From Sphingomonas sanguinis (GTDB lineage Bacteria > Pseudomonadota > Alphaproteobacteria > Sphingomonadales > Sphingomonadaceae): a stretch of 64,000 nucleotides of DNA. Of this stretch, positions 17,019 through 24,399 are shown piece by piece. Each line of letters opens with the position of its first letter. The first letter of the stretch is position 1. The notes beneath the pieces were generated by a model that worked only from the letters and a program-made list of their open reading frames with translations, was not told the DNA's origin and searched no databases. The stretch covers positions 3,152,501 through 3,216,500 of the forward strand of contig NZ_CP079203.1 in NCBI RefSeq assembly GCF_019297835.1, given 5' to 3'. Made by a program: the position numbers and the translations under genes.

Positions 17019-17639
17019 TCAGGCGTGGGCGAAGATATCGATCTCGGGCCAGCCCGCCAGGTCCAGCTCGGCGCGGGCGGGAAGGAAATCGAAACAGGCC
17101 TGCGCCAGTTCCATCCGGCCCTCACGCTCCAGCCTTTTGTCGAGCTCGACCTTCATGCGGTGCAGATAGCGCACGTCCGAGGCGGCATATTCGCGCTGCG
17201 CATCGGACAGCTCGGGCGCGCCCCAGTCCGACGATTGCTGCGCCTTGGACAGCTCGACGCCGAGCAGTTCGCGGACCAGCTCCTTCAGGCCGTGGCGGTC
17301 GGTATAGGTGCGGATCAGCCGCGAGGCGATCTTGGTGCAATAGACGGGGGCGGCGACCACGCCCAGATAATGTCGGATCGCGGCGATATCGAACCGCCCG
17401 AAATGATAGAGCTTCAACCGCGCCGGATCGGCAAGCAGCGCGCGAAGGTTCGGCGCGGCATAGTCGCTGTCGGGGCTGAAGCGCACCAGATGCTCGTCGG
17501 GACCGCCGTCCGACAGCTGGACGACGCACAGCCGGTCGCGCGGCGTGATGAGGCCCATCGTCTCGGTATCGACGGCGATCGAGGCGCCGGGGGCGAACAG
17601 ATCGGCGGGAATGTCTTCTTCGTGCAGGTGAACGGTCAT
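17019..17639 (-). CDS. rnd: Ribonuclease D-type 3'-5' exonuclease
   Basis: This is a DEDDy exonuclease that trims 3' ends of structured RNA. In 206 residues it has Exo I AVDTETMGL (D24, E26), Exo II YHFGRFDIAAI and Exo III YAASDVRYL. The HRDC domains of the E. coli enzyme (about 375 residues) are absent, as is usual in alphaproteobacteria. ATG 17639 is preferred to an upstream ATG 36 bases earlier that adds a non-conserved leader. It heads the lptC-lptA-lptB run. Confidence 0.9.
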   Translation of the reverse strand: MTVHLHEEDIPADLFAPGASIAVDTETMGLITPRDRLCVVQLSDGGPDEHLVRFSPDSDYAAPNLRALLADPARLKLYHFGRFDIAAIRHYLGVVAAPVYCTKIASRLIRTYTDRHGLKELVRELLGVELSKAQQSSDWGAPELSDAQREYAASDVRYLHRMKVELDKRLEREGRMELAQACFDFLPARAELDLAGWPEIDIFAHA

Positions 17640-17963
17640 GATTCCTGCCCTAGCGGGGGCGGCGCCAAGCCTCAACCGCGATCGGGCGCGGCAGGGGATA
17701 AAAGACTCGGGCGCGTCGGCCTGTCGATTCGCCTGATTTCATCGAAGACGTTGTGGAGTTTCGGCCACAATTCCGACGTAATCTGCCCCGTTCGCGCCAA
17801 AGCGAGACTGACTCGCACGATTTCGTTCGCGATGGCTGTCCTTCTGCGTTATGCATCGCCACTAGGCGCAAAAGGTTTGGCGCCAAAAGATCCGCGCTCT
17901 TCGTCCGGCGCACGGTTCTTGAGGACAGGATTTGCGGGCGAACCGGGAAGACGAACAGGGCTT
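17640..17963 (+). promoter_or_regulatory. Long leader of the cold-shock-domain gene
   Basis: About 320 bp with no supported ORF separate the divergent RNase D gene from the cold-shock gene. It is less GC-rich than its surroundings, with TTTGGCGCCAAAAG and other small palindromes close to 17875-17890. A long structured 5' leader is known for several cold-shock genes; that this one acts in the RNA is inference. Confidence 0.35.
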
Positions 17964-18824
17964 ATGAGTTTCGATAGAGGTAGCCGGGGCAATCGCGGCT
18001 CGCGTGGCCGCGACAAGCGGGACAATTTCGGCGGCGGCGATGAAGGCGGCTTTGGCGGCGGCGGCTTCGGTGGCGGTGATCGCTTCGGTGGCGGCGGCTT
18101 CGGCGGCGGTTTCGGTGGCGGCGACCGCTTCGGCGGCGGTGGCGATCGTGGCGGCTTCGGCGGCGGTGATCGCGGCGGCTTCGGCGGCGGCGGCGGCGGT
18201 TTCCGTGGCGGCGGCGGTGGCGGCTTCGGCGGCGGTCGTGGCGGCGGTGGCGGCATGCCCCCCCAGGTCGTTGGCGAAGGCACCGGCGTGGTCAAGTTCT
18301 TCAACGCGCAGAAGGGCTTCGGCTTCGTCGTGCGCGATGACGGCGGCGAAGACGTGTTCGTTCACATCTCGGCCGTCGAGCAGGCGGGCCTGACCGGCCT
18401 AGCCGAAGGCCAGCCCCTGGGCTTCACCCTCGTCGATCGCGGCGGCCGCATCTCGGCCACCGAGCTCAAGATCGAAGGCGAGCCGATGCCGGTCCAGGAT
18501 CGTGCCCCCCGCGAGCCGCGCGAAGGCGGCTTCGGCGGCGACCGTGATCGCGGTCCCCGTGGCGGTGCGGCCGGCGGTTTCGGCGGCGCTCCACAGCGTC
18601 AGCTGACCGGCGAGAAGGCGACCGGCACGGTCAAGTTCTTCAACGCGATGAAGGGCTTCGGCTTCATTCAGCGTGACGACGGACAGCCCGACGCGTTCGT
18701 GCACATCTCGGCCGTCGAGCGCGCCGGCATGGGCTCGCTGAACGAAGGCGATCGCCTGCAGTTCGAGATCGAGGTCGATCGTCGCGGCAAGTACGCAGCG
18801 GTCAACCTGCAGAACGAGGGCTGA
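17964..18824 (+). CDS. Glycine-rich protein with two cold-shock domains
   Basis: The 286-residue protein has an Arg/Gly start (MSFDRGSRGNRGSRGRDKRD), a long tract of Gly-Gly-Phe and Asp-Arg repeats (about residues 24-100), and then two cold-shock domains with RNP motifs: KFFNAQKGFGFV ... VFVHISAVE and KFFNAMKGFGFI ... AFVHISAVE, joined by a second Gly/Arg linker. Cold-shock domains bind single-stranded nucleic acid; RGG/FGG tracts are low-complexity RNA-binding or condensing regions, known mostly from eukaryotic proteins. A terminator follows. The frame stays open upstream, but ATG 17964 with ACAGGG before it is the sensible start. Confidence 0.9.
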   Translation: MSFDRGSRGNRGSRGRDKRDNFGGGDEGGFGGGGFGGGDRFGGGGFGGGFGGGDRFGGGGDRGGFGGGDRGGFGGGGGGFRGGGGGGFGGGRGGGGGMPPQVVGEGTGVVKFFNAQKGFGFVVRDDGGEDVFVHISAVEQAGLTGLAEGQPLGFTLVDRGGRISATELKIEGEPMPVQDRAPREPREGGFGGDRDRGPRGGAAGGFGGAPQRQLTGEKATGTVKFFNAMKGFGFIQRDDGQPDAFVHISAVERAGMGSLNEGDRLQFEIEVDRRGKYAAVNLQNEG

Positions 18825-18863
18825 TCCCCCTCGGCTGAATAAGCCTCCCTTTTCGGGCGTTGA

Positions 18864-18899
18864 GGCCCGGCGTTGCAGCGATGCGACGCCGGGCCTTTT
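18864..18899 (+). terminator. Terminator of the cold-shock-domain gene
   Basis: GGCCCGGCGT and ACGCCGGGCC form a ten-base-pair stem, followed by TTTTCG and a further T run. It lies 40 bp after the stop codon. Confidence 0.85.
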
Positions 18900-19066
18900 C
18901 GTTTTTGGCGCTGTTTCGGTTTGCTGCGCTCTGCGGCGGTTATGCGCCGCGATCGCCGACGATTATGTCCATGCCCCCCGCCAGTCGAGGGTGGTCGTGG
19001 CCCGCTGTCGGCGGCGGACTCGATTGCAGGATCGGGAAGGCGTCTAAGCGTGATGACATGAGATAG

Positions 19067-19166
19067 CCTCACCCCTCCCCTTCAGGGGCGGGGGGTGGGG
19101 TACCTCCGCAAGCGGGCCGCCTGTGGCGAGGCCCCACCCCAACCCCTATCCTGAAAGGGAGGGGCT
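19067..19166. repeat. Palindromic C/G-rich repeat
   Basis: The left arm (CCTCACCCCTCCCCTTCAGG) pairs imperfectly with the right arm (CCTGAAAGGGAGGGG), with inner GGGGTGGGG/CCCCACCCC pairing. It lies in the 18825-19515 stretch, which otherwise contains no gene apart from the terminator and a second repeat. Confidence 0.7.
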
Positions 19167-19219
19167 TGCGTCGATTCCACGCAATGTCACCATGGTCCAG
19201 GCGCGATCGACATTGATTT

Positions 19220-19272
19220 TATTCCTCCTCTGTATGGGGGAGATGACAGGCCAAAGGCCTGACGGAGGGAGG
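19220..19272. repeat. Partial palindromic repeat, family B (copy 2)
   Basis: It begins TTATTCCTCCTCTGTATGGGG and includes GACAGGCCAAAGGCCTGACGG, matching the left half of the family B unit at 14722. The right half is missing. Confidence 0.7.
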
Positions 19273-19515
19273 CGTCGCTGGTGGAAGTGGTCAACGGACG
19301 CCACCGGTGACATCTTTCACCATCCTAAGGATGGTTCCCAGTGACGGGCATGAGGGCGACCCGGTCTGAATGTCGATCGGTCTTCAATTTATCGTTGGGA
19401 CGCGATTCGGCCGGCCTCCTAGGTCGATAGGAGCAATCGATGGCCTGATGGTCGCAATCCACCGGCGCCATCCGCACTTTGCCGCCCAGCCGTGGACGGG
19501 ATAAGAGGGTGTCCG

Positions 19516-19869
19516 ATGCCGCGTCCATCCTCCATCACCAACGTCCTGTTCATATGCAGCCAGAACCGTCTGCGCAGCCCCACGGCCGAGCAGCTTTTTG
19601 CGTCGCGCCGCGATCTGGAAGTCTCGTCTGCGGGCACGAACAACGATGCCGAAAATCCACTTACCGCAGAACTGGTGACATGGGCGGACGTCATCGTGGT
19701 CATGGAGAAGACGCATCGCACCAAGGTCCAGAAGCGGTTTCGCAAGGCGTTGAACAGCAAGAGGCTGATCTGTCTGGACATTCCGGACCACTATGCCTTC
19801 ATGGACCCTGAATTGATCGCCTTGCTGAACGCCCGACTGGCGCGGCATCTGCCTCAGGTCATAGCATGA
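19516..19869 (+). CDS. Low-molecular-weight protein tyrosine phosphatase-like protein (COG4551 type)
   Basis: The 117-residue protein has the phosphatase P-loop C-x5-R-S (C14 to R20, NVLFICSQNRLRSPTAEQLF) and an Asp-rich segment with D88, D91 and D97 (LDIPDHYAFMDPEL) where a general acid would lie. It is shorter than classical LMW phosphatases and fits the predicted phosphatase family COG4551. The substrate is unknown. It sits directly before the interrupted SUKH gene, on the same strand. ATG 19516 is preferred, with GAGGG upstream. Confidence 0.75.
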   Translation: MPRPSSITNVLFICSQNRLRSPTAEQLFASRRDLEVSSAGTNNDAENPLTAELVTWADVIVVMEKTHRTKVQKRFRKALNSKRLICLDIPDHYAFMDPELIALLNARLARHLPQVIA

Positions 19870-19896
19870 GCGGGCGGATAGGCGGGAAGCAATAGC

Positions 19897-20466
19897 ATGA
19901 AGGGATGGTGGAAGAGGTTCCTGCCCCGCATTCGGCTCACCCGTCCGCCACCAACTTTCCCGCTAGGCGCTGACGTGCTCGCAGGCGATTCGCCATCGCT
20001 TTATGCGGCACTGGCGGACCATTGGCGTGAGGTTGAGCGGCCCCGTTACGCTCCTGCCCATGACGTGCCTGCGATCGACGCGCTCGAGAGGCGCTATGCC
20101 ATCCATATCCCTGTCGAATTCCGGGCCTATCTCGCCCATGCCGCACCGCGCGAAACGTTCATGGACGACTATGGAACGCAGTGGTGGTCGCTCGATTCGA
20201 TCCGGTCGCTGGCCGACGAATGCCCTGACGGTTCGCCGGGACAGGGCCTTCCCGCTATCACCGCGCAGGAGGACCGCTATCTGGTATTTGCAGACTATCT
20301 GATGTGGTGCTGCGCCTGAGCGATCTGTTGCGCCGATGGCCCCGATTACGGGCGGATCGCGCTCATCGGCGGAGGAGCGGAGGGTTTCGTTGCGAAGGAT
20401 TTTCGGACGTTCGTCGAACGCGCACTTACCGATTCCGTGGAACTGCATAGGCCTACTGCGCAATAG
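19897..20466 (+). pseudogene. SUKH (SMI1/KNR4) family gene interrupted by an in-frame TGA
   Basis: The first 140 codons encode an N-terminal basic helix and then a SMI1/KNR4-like domain (IDALERRYAIHIPVEFRAYL, WWSLDSIRSL, RYLVFADYLMWCCA). A TGA at 20317-20319 stops it, but the same frame continues for 48 more codons to TAG 20464 with AICCADGPDYGRIALIG and FVAKDFRTFVERAL, exactly the rest of the domain. In relatives a Trp or similar residue is expected at the stop, so one base change explains it. SUKH proteins are often immunity proteins to secreted toxins; no toxin is seen here. A truncated functional 140-residue product is less likely. Confidence 0.75.
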
Positions 20467-20500
20467 CCTCGAGGCCCTGTTGTGCTGAAGAACGCTTTCT

Positions 20501-20516
20501 TGTACTGATCGGTACA
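20501..20516. promoter_or_regulatory. Palindromic operator before the DUF1348/tetR pair
   Basis: TGTACTGATCGGTACA is a 16-bp near-perfect palindrome (TGTAC, six bases with central GATC, GTACA). It ends 25 bp before the start codon of the DUF1348 gene. Such sites are typical for TetR-family repressors, and a TetR gene is second in the operon, so autoregulation is inferred. Confidence 0.65.
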
Positions 20517-20541
20517 GGATAACCGATAAGGTCAAGAATCG

Positions 20542-21009
20542 ATGACCCCGCGCCCGCCCCTGCCGCCGTTCACCACCGAAACCGCCGTACAAAAGGTCCG
20601 TGCCGCAGAGGATGCGTGGAACAGCCGCGATCCCGAGTGCGTCGCGCTGGCCTATACGCCCGACTGCCCCTGGCGAAACCGCGACCGGTTCCTGGCGGGG
20701 CACGACGCGATCGTCGCCTTCCTCCGGAACAAATGGGAACGCGAGCAGGATTATCGGCTGATCAAGGAACTCTGGGCGCATCAGGACAGCCGGATCGCGG
20801 TGCGCTTCGCCTATGAATGGCATGACGCGCAGGGGCAGTGGTTCCGATCCTATGGCAATGAGAATTGGGACTTTGCCGAGGACGGCCGGATGCGGCGGCG
20901 GATCGCGTCGATCAACGATCTGGCGATCAGCGAGGAGGCACGGTTGTTCCACTGGCCGCTCGGCACCCGCCCGGCGGATCATCCCGGCTTGAGCGAATTG
21001 GGCCTCTAA
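20542..21009 (+). CDS. DUF1348 / NTF2-like protein
   Basis: The 155-residue protein matches the DUF1348 group of SnoaL/NTF2-like folds over its full length: [53 protein letters not shown] and the C-terminal HPGLSELGL. The fold is a small alpha+beta cone that can bind a ligand; no reaction is known. It is followed two bases later by a TetR regulator gene, and a palindromic operator lies upstream, so a stress- or ligand-induced role is likely. Confidence 0.85.
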   Translation: MTPRPPLPPFTTETAVQKVRAAEDAWNSRDPECVALAYTPDCPWRNRDRFLAGHDAIVAFLRNKWEREQDYRLIKELWAHQDSRIAVRFAYEWHDAQGQWFRSYGNENWDFAEDGRMRRRIASINDLAISEEARLFHWPLGTRPADHPGLSELGL

Positions 21010-21011
21010 CC

Positions 21012-21584
21012 ATGGCGCGGATGATCGCCGAGCGCGCCGACGCACTGCCGGGGTTGGCCGAGGTGTTTCGCGAATATGGCTATGCGGGTGCCAGCCTGTC
21101 GCTGATCGGTACCGCGACCGGGCTGGGGCGGGGGAGCCTTTACCACTTCTTTCCCGGCGGAAAGCAGGAGATGGCCGCCGCCGTGCTCACCGATGTCGCT
21201 GGCTGGTTCGATGCCGCGATCTTCACGCCACTGGAGCAGGCCGACGATCCGCGCGCCGGGATCGATGCGATGATGGTCGAGGTCGACCGCTATTTCCGCT
21301 CGGGGCAGCGGGCCTGCCTGATCGGGGCTTGGGGACTGGGCGCAACGCGTGATCCCTTTGCCGAGTCGATCGCGGGTTATTTCCGGCGCTGGATCGCCGC
21401 GCTCCAGACGCTCTTGGTGCGCGGCGGCGTGGCGGAAGATCATGCCGCCACGCTGGCACAGGATGTGGTCAGCGGTATTCAGGGCGCGGTGGTGCTGTCT
21501 CGCGCGCTGAACGATACTTCGCTGTTCCGCGCGACGCTGGGGCGGCTGACGGCGCGGCTCTACACCGCGCTCGCCGCCGCCTGA
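21012..21584 (+). CDS. TetR-family transcriptional regulator
   Basis: The 190-residue protein has the N-terminal TetR helix-turn-helix (VFREYGYAGASLSLIGTATG then GRGSLYHFFPGGKQEM, about residues 16-55) and an all-helical ligand domain typical of the AcrR/YxaF-like group, with a conserved Cys (ACLIGAWGLG). It probably represses the DUF1348 gene and itself from the palindrome at 20501. The frame extends upstream, but ATG 21012 lies just after the DUF1348 stop. Confidence 0.88.
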   Translation: MARMIAERADALPGLAEVFREYGYAGASLSLIGTATGLGRGSLYHFFPGGKQEMAAAVLTDVAGWFDAAIFTPLEQADDPRAGIDAMMVEVDRYFRSGQRACLIGAWGLGATRDPFAESIAGYFRRWIAALQTLLVRGGVAEDHAATLAQDVVSGIQGAVVLSRALNDTSLFRATLGRLTARLYTALAAA

Positions 21585-21588
21585 ACGA

Positions 21589-22917
21589 TCAGATCGCCGC
21601 GAGCGCCTGTTCGCAATCGGCGATCAGGTCATCGGCATCCTCGACCCCGATCGAGATGCGCACCAGATTGTCGGTGATGCCCAAGGCCGCCTTGCGTTCG
21701 TCGGGCACCGAGAGGTGTGTCATGGCGGCGGGGTGGCTGGCCAGCGTCTCCGTCCCGCCCAGGCTGACCGCCAGCTTGGCGATGCGAAGCGCGTCGAGGA
21801 AGCGGAAGGATTCCGCTTCGCCGCCCTTTAGGTACAGCGAGAAGGTCGATCCGCCGCCGGTGCAGTGGCGGCGGTAAATGTATGCCTGCCGCTCCATCCC
21901 CGGCGTGCTTTCCAGAAAGCCGAGATAGCCGACCCGCTCGACCTTGGGATGATCGCGCAAGTAAGCGCAGACCTTGGCCGCGTTCTCGCCCGCGCGGCTC
22001 ATGCGCAGTTCCAGCGTCTCTAGCGAACGCAGCAGCATCCAGGCGGTATTGGGGTCGCAGATGGTGCCGATGGTGTTGCGCATCGAGCGGATGGTCGCGA
22101 TGTGCGCCTTCGACCCCAGCACACCGCCTGCGACCAGATCCGAATGGCCGCCCGCATATTTGGTCAGCGAATAGACGACCAGATCGGCACCGTGCTTGAG
22201 CGGACGCTGCCACAGCGGACCAAGGAACGTGTTGTCGATTGCGATCGGCGGCTTCTCGGCGTGCTCGGCAAAGACCGCATCGCGCGAGGCCGCCACCGCC
22301 TCGATATCGACCAGCGCATTGGTCGGGTTGGCGGGGCTTTCGAGATAGATCAGCGGCACGCGGCCCATGCCCGCCGCCTTGGTCAGTACCGCGTCGATCT
22401 CCTCGCGCGTCGCCCCTGCGGGGAAGTCGAGCCACTGCACCCCGAACCGGCCCAGGATGCGCCCGATCAGCGTCTCGGTCGCGGCATAGAGGGGGCCGGA
22501 ATGGACGATGACGTCGCCCGGCTGGACCATCGACAGGAACAGGGTGGCGATCGCCGCCATGCCGCTGGAGAAGGTCAACGCATCCTCCGCCTCGTCCCAG
22601 ATCGCCAGGCGATCCTCCAGGATTTCCTGATTCGGCCCGTTGAAGCGCGAATAGACCAGACCGTCCGCGCCGCCGGGACGTTTGCCGGTGACGCCCTCGA
22701 AATGCCGCTTGCCCGCCGCCGCGTTGGGAAAGACGAAGGTGGAAGTCAGGAAGATCGGCGGCTTTAGCGAGCCTTCGGACAGCACCGGGTCGAAGCCATG
22801 GCCCATCATCAGCGTGGACGGCTTCAGCTTGCGGTCGCCGATGCTGGTCACATCACTCTTGGCGGCCGTGTTCGGGTCTTGCGGCGGGACGCCGGTCAGA
22901 TCGGATTCGGTCGGCAT
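21589..22917 (-). CDS. Cystathionine gamma-synthase/lyase family PLP enzyme
   Basis: This is a fold-type I PLP enzyme of the Cys/Met metabolism family. In 442 residues it has the PLP lysine K253 in SLTKYAGGHSDL, the DNTFLGP motif with D228, the substrate Arg motif (YSRFNGPN), and the phosphate-binding SSGMAAIATL. Substrate preference (cystathionine synthase, cystathionine lyase, methionine gamma-lyase) cannot be read from sequence. ATG 22917 has AAGGAG at ideal spacing, so the longer start at 22959 is rejected. No other sulfur-metabolism gene is adjacent. Confidence 0.88.
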   Translation of the reverse strand: MPTESDLTGVPPQDPNTAAKSDVTSIGDRKLKPSTLMMGHGFDPVLSEGSLKPPIFLTSTFVFPNAAAGKRHFEGVTGKRPGGADGLVYSRFNGPNQEILEDRLAIWDEAEDALTFSSGMAAIATLFLSMVQPGDVIVHSGPLYAATETLIGRILGRFGVQWLDFPAGATREEIDAVLTKAAGMGRVPLIYLESPANPTNALVDIEAVAASRDAVFAEHAEKPPIAIDNTFLGPLWQRPLKHGADLVVYSLTKYAGGHSDLVAGGVLGSKAHIATIRSMRNTIGTICDPNTAWMLLRSLETLELRMSRAGENAAKVCAYLRDHPKVERVGYLGFLESTPGMERQAYIYRRHCTGGGSTFSLYLKGGEAESFRFLDALRIAKLAVSLGGTETLASHPAAMTHLSVPDERKAALGITDNLVRISIGVEDADDLIADCEQALAAI

Positions 22918-23002
22918 GTCGGTCTCCTTGGGAAGGGATGCCGCTCTGTCGGCGGCCATGTCCTCAGGATAACGCGGCGAATGGCTTTGGCGAGATGCCC
23001 AA

Positions 23003-23124
23003 TCTTCCTCCCCTGGAAGGGGAGGTGGCGCGCTAAGCGGGTCGGAGGGGTGTCCCCCTCTCGATAGCGCGACACCCCTCCGTCAGGCCTTCGGCCTGCC
23101 ACCTCCCCTTCCAGGGGAGGAAAT
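23003..23124. repeat. Palindromic repeat, family B (copy 3)
   Basis: TTCCTCCCCTGGAAGGGGAGG at one end is mirrored by CCTCCCCTTCCAGGGGAGGAA at the other, with GTCAGGCCTTCGGCCTGCC inside. It fills the gap between the PLP-enzyme gene and pgeF and abuts the pgeF stop codon. Confidence 0.85.
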
Positions 23125-23125
23125 T

Positions 23126-23893
23126 TTAGATCGGTAGGCCGATCAGCGAAATCTGGCGACCATAAGAGGGTTCGTTGCGGTGCGTCGCACGGCGGAAGCT
23201 GAAGAAGCGGTCCTCCTGGGTGTATGTGTCCTCGCCCAGCGCCGCGACGCGCGCGACACCTGCGGCGGCCAAGCGGTGGGCGACATAGGCTTCCAGGTCG
23301 AACTGGTAATGATCCGCGCGGGTGCCATCGGCGAAGAAGCGTTCATTCTCGGGTTCGGCCTCGGCGAAGCGGCGCAGAAAGGCGGCGTCGACCTCATAGC
23401 TGGCGCGGGCGATGCACGGGCCGATGGCGGCGGCGATCCGGTCACGCCGGGCGCCTAGCGCCTCCATCGCGAGCAGGGTCGCGTCGGTGATCCCGCCCAG
23501 TGCGCCCTTCCACCCGGCATGGGCGGCACCGACGACGCCCGCTTGCGGATCGGCGAACAGCACCGGCGCGCAATCGGCGGTCAGGATGCCGAGCAGCAGG
23601 CCCGGCCGGTCGGTCACCAGCGCATCGCCATGCGGGCGGACATCGTCCTCGGGCGGAGACAGCACCGTCACCGCCTCGGCCGAGTGAATCTGGTAGCAGG
23701 TGATAAGGCGCGAACCGGGCAGCACCGCGTCGCGCGCGCGGCGGCGATTCTCGGCGACCGAATCGGCATCGTCCTCCGAACCCAGCCCGACATTCAGGCC
23801 GCCATGGATGCCCGCCGACACGCCGCCGCGCCGCCCGAGAAAGCCATGTGCTATTGGCTCCAACAGGGGTGTGCGAAGGGTTTCGATGGTCAT
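23126..23893 (-). CDS. pgeF: Peptidoglycan editing factor PgeF (multicopper-oxidase-like laccase domain)
   Basis: PgeF (YfiH) removes wrongly incorporated residues from peptidoglycan precursors and has purine nucleoside phosphorylase-like activity. The 255-residue protein has the metal site motifs H70 (YQIHSAEAV), C108 (TADCAPVLF) and H125 (GAAHAGWKGALGG). It starts in an ATGA overlap with the acetyltransferase gene, so the two are translationally coupled. Its stop lies next to a repeat. Confidence 0.93.
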   Translation of the reverse strand: MTIETLRTPLLEPIAHGFLGRRGGVSAGIHGGLNVGLGSEDDADSVAENRRRARDAVLPGSRLITCYQIHSAEAVTVLSPPEDDVRPHGDALVTDRPGLLLGILTADCAPVLFADPQAGVVGAAHAGWKGALGGITDATLLAMEALGARRDRIAAAIGPCIARASYEVDAAFLRRFAEAEPENERFFADGTRADHYQFDLEAYVAHRLAAAGVARVAALGEDTYTQEDRFFSFRRATHRNEPSYGRQISLIGLPI

Positions 23894-24399
23894 AGCAACA
23901 GCCTCATTATCCGGTCCTCATCGATCGTCCCGCCGACGGGGAAGTCGTAGCGGCCGATATCGACAAAGCCGTAGCGCGCGTAAAAGGCCTTGGCCCGGTG
24001 ATTGTCGACATAAACCGACAGGATCAGTTCGCTCGCCCCACGCGCGCGGGCGGTGGCGATGGTCCAGTCCATCAGCGCGGGGCCGACGCCTGCGCCGAGA
24101 TGGCTGGAGGCGACATAGAGCTGGTACAGCTCGACCGCATCGGCCGGCCATTTGCCGGGAAAGCCCACGGGACCGATCTTGGCGAAGCCGATGATCGCAT
24201 CATCCTCGACCGCCAGCCGGATGGTGAAGTCGGCATGACCGATCTGGCTGGGCAGGCCTTCGGGGCCGAAGGCTTCGTCCAGAAAGGCGTTCAGGTCGGC
24301 GGGCGGATAGAGATGGCCGAAAGTGTCGGTAAAGGCGGCGCGCGCCATCGCGGCCAGCTTTTTACCGTCGCCCGGTACCGCGTTACGATAGACGATCAT
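23890..24399 (-). CDS. GNAT-family N-acetyltransferase
   Basis: The 169-residue protein has the GNAT acetyl-CoA site (LYVASSHLGAGVGPALMDW, close to the Q/RxxGxG/A motif) and a C-terminal YARYGF segment. The acceptor is not known. It overlaps the methyltransferase stop by ATGA at its start and pgeF by ATGA at its end, so three genes are coupled. ATG 24399 is preferred to an upstream ATG at 24426, which lies within the methyltransferase gene. Confidence 0.88.
   Translation of the reverse strand: MIVYRNAVPGDGKKLAAMARAAFTDTFGHLYPPADLNAFLDEAFGPEGLPSQIGHADFTIRLAVEDDAIIGFAKIGPVGFPGKWPADAVELYQLYVASSHLGAGVGPALMDWTIATARARGASELILSVYVDNHRAKAFYARYGFVDIGRYDFPVGGTIDEDRIMRLLL

Noticed and set aside
18000..18260. 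GGCGGC-type microsatellite in the cold-shock gene
   Set aside because: The repeats keep frame and encode Gly/Phe/Arg/Asp-rich protein, so they are coding low complexity and not a free tandem repeat.
20610..20820. Alternative-frame ORF inside the DUF1348 gene
   Set aside because: It overlaps a full-length, well-matched DUF1348 protein and shows typical shadow composition.
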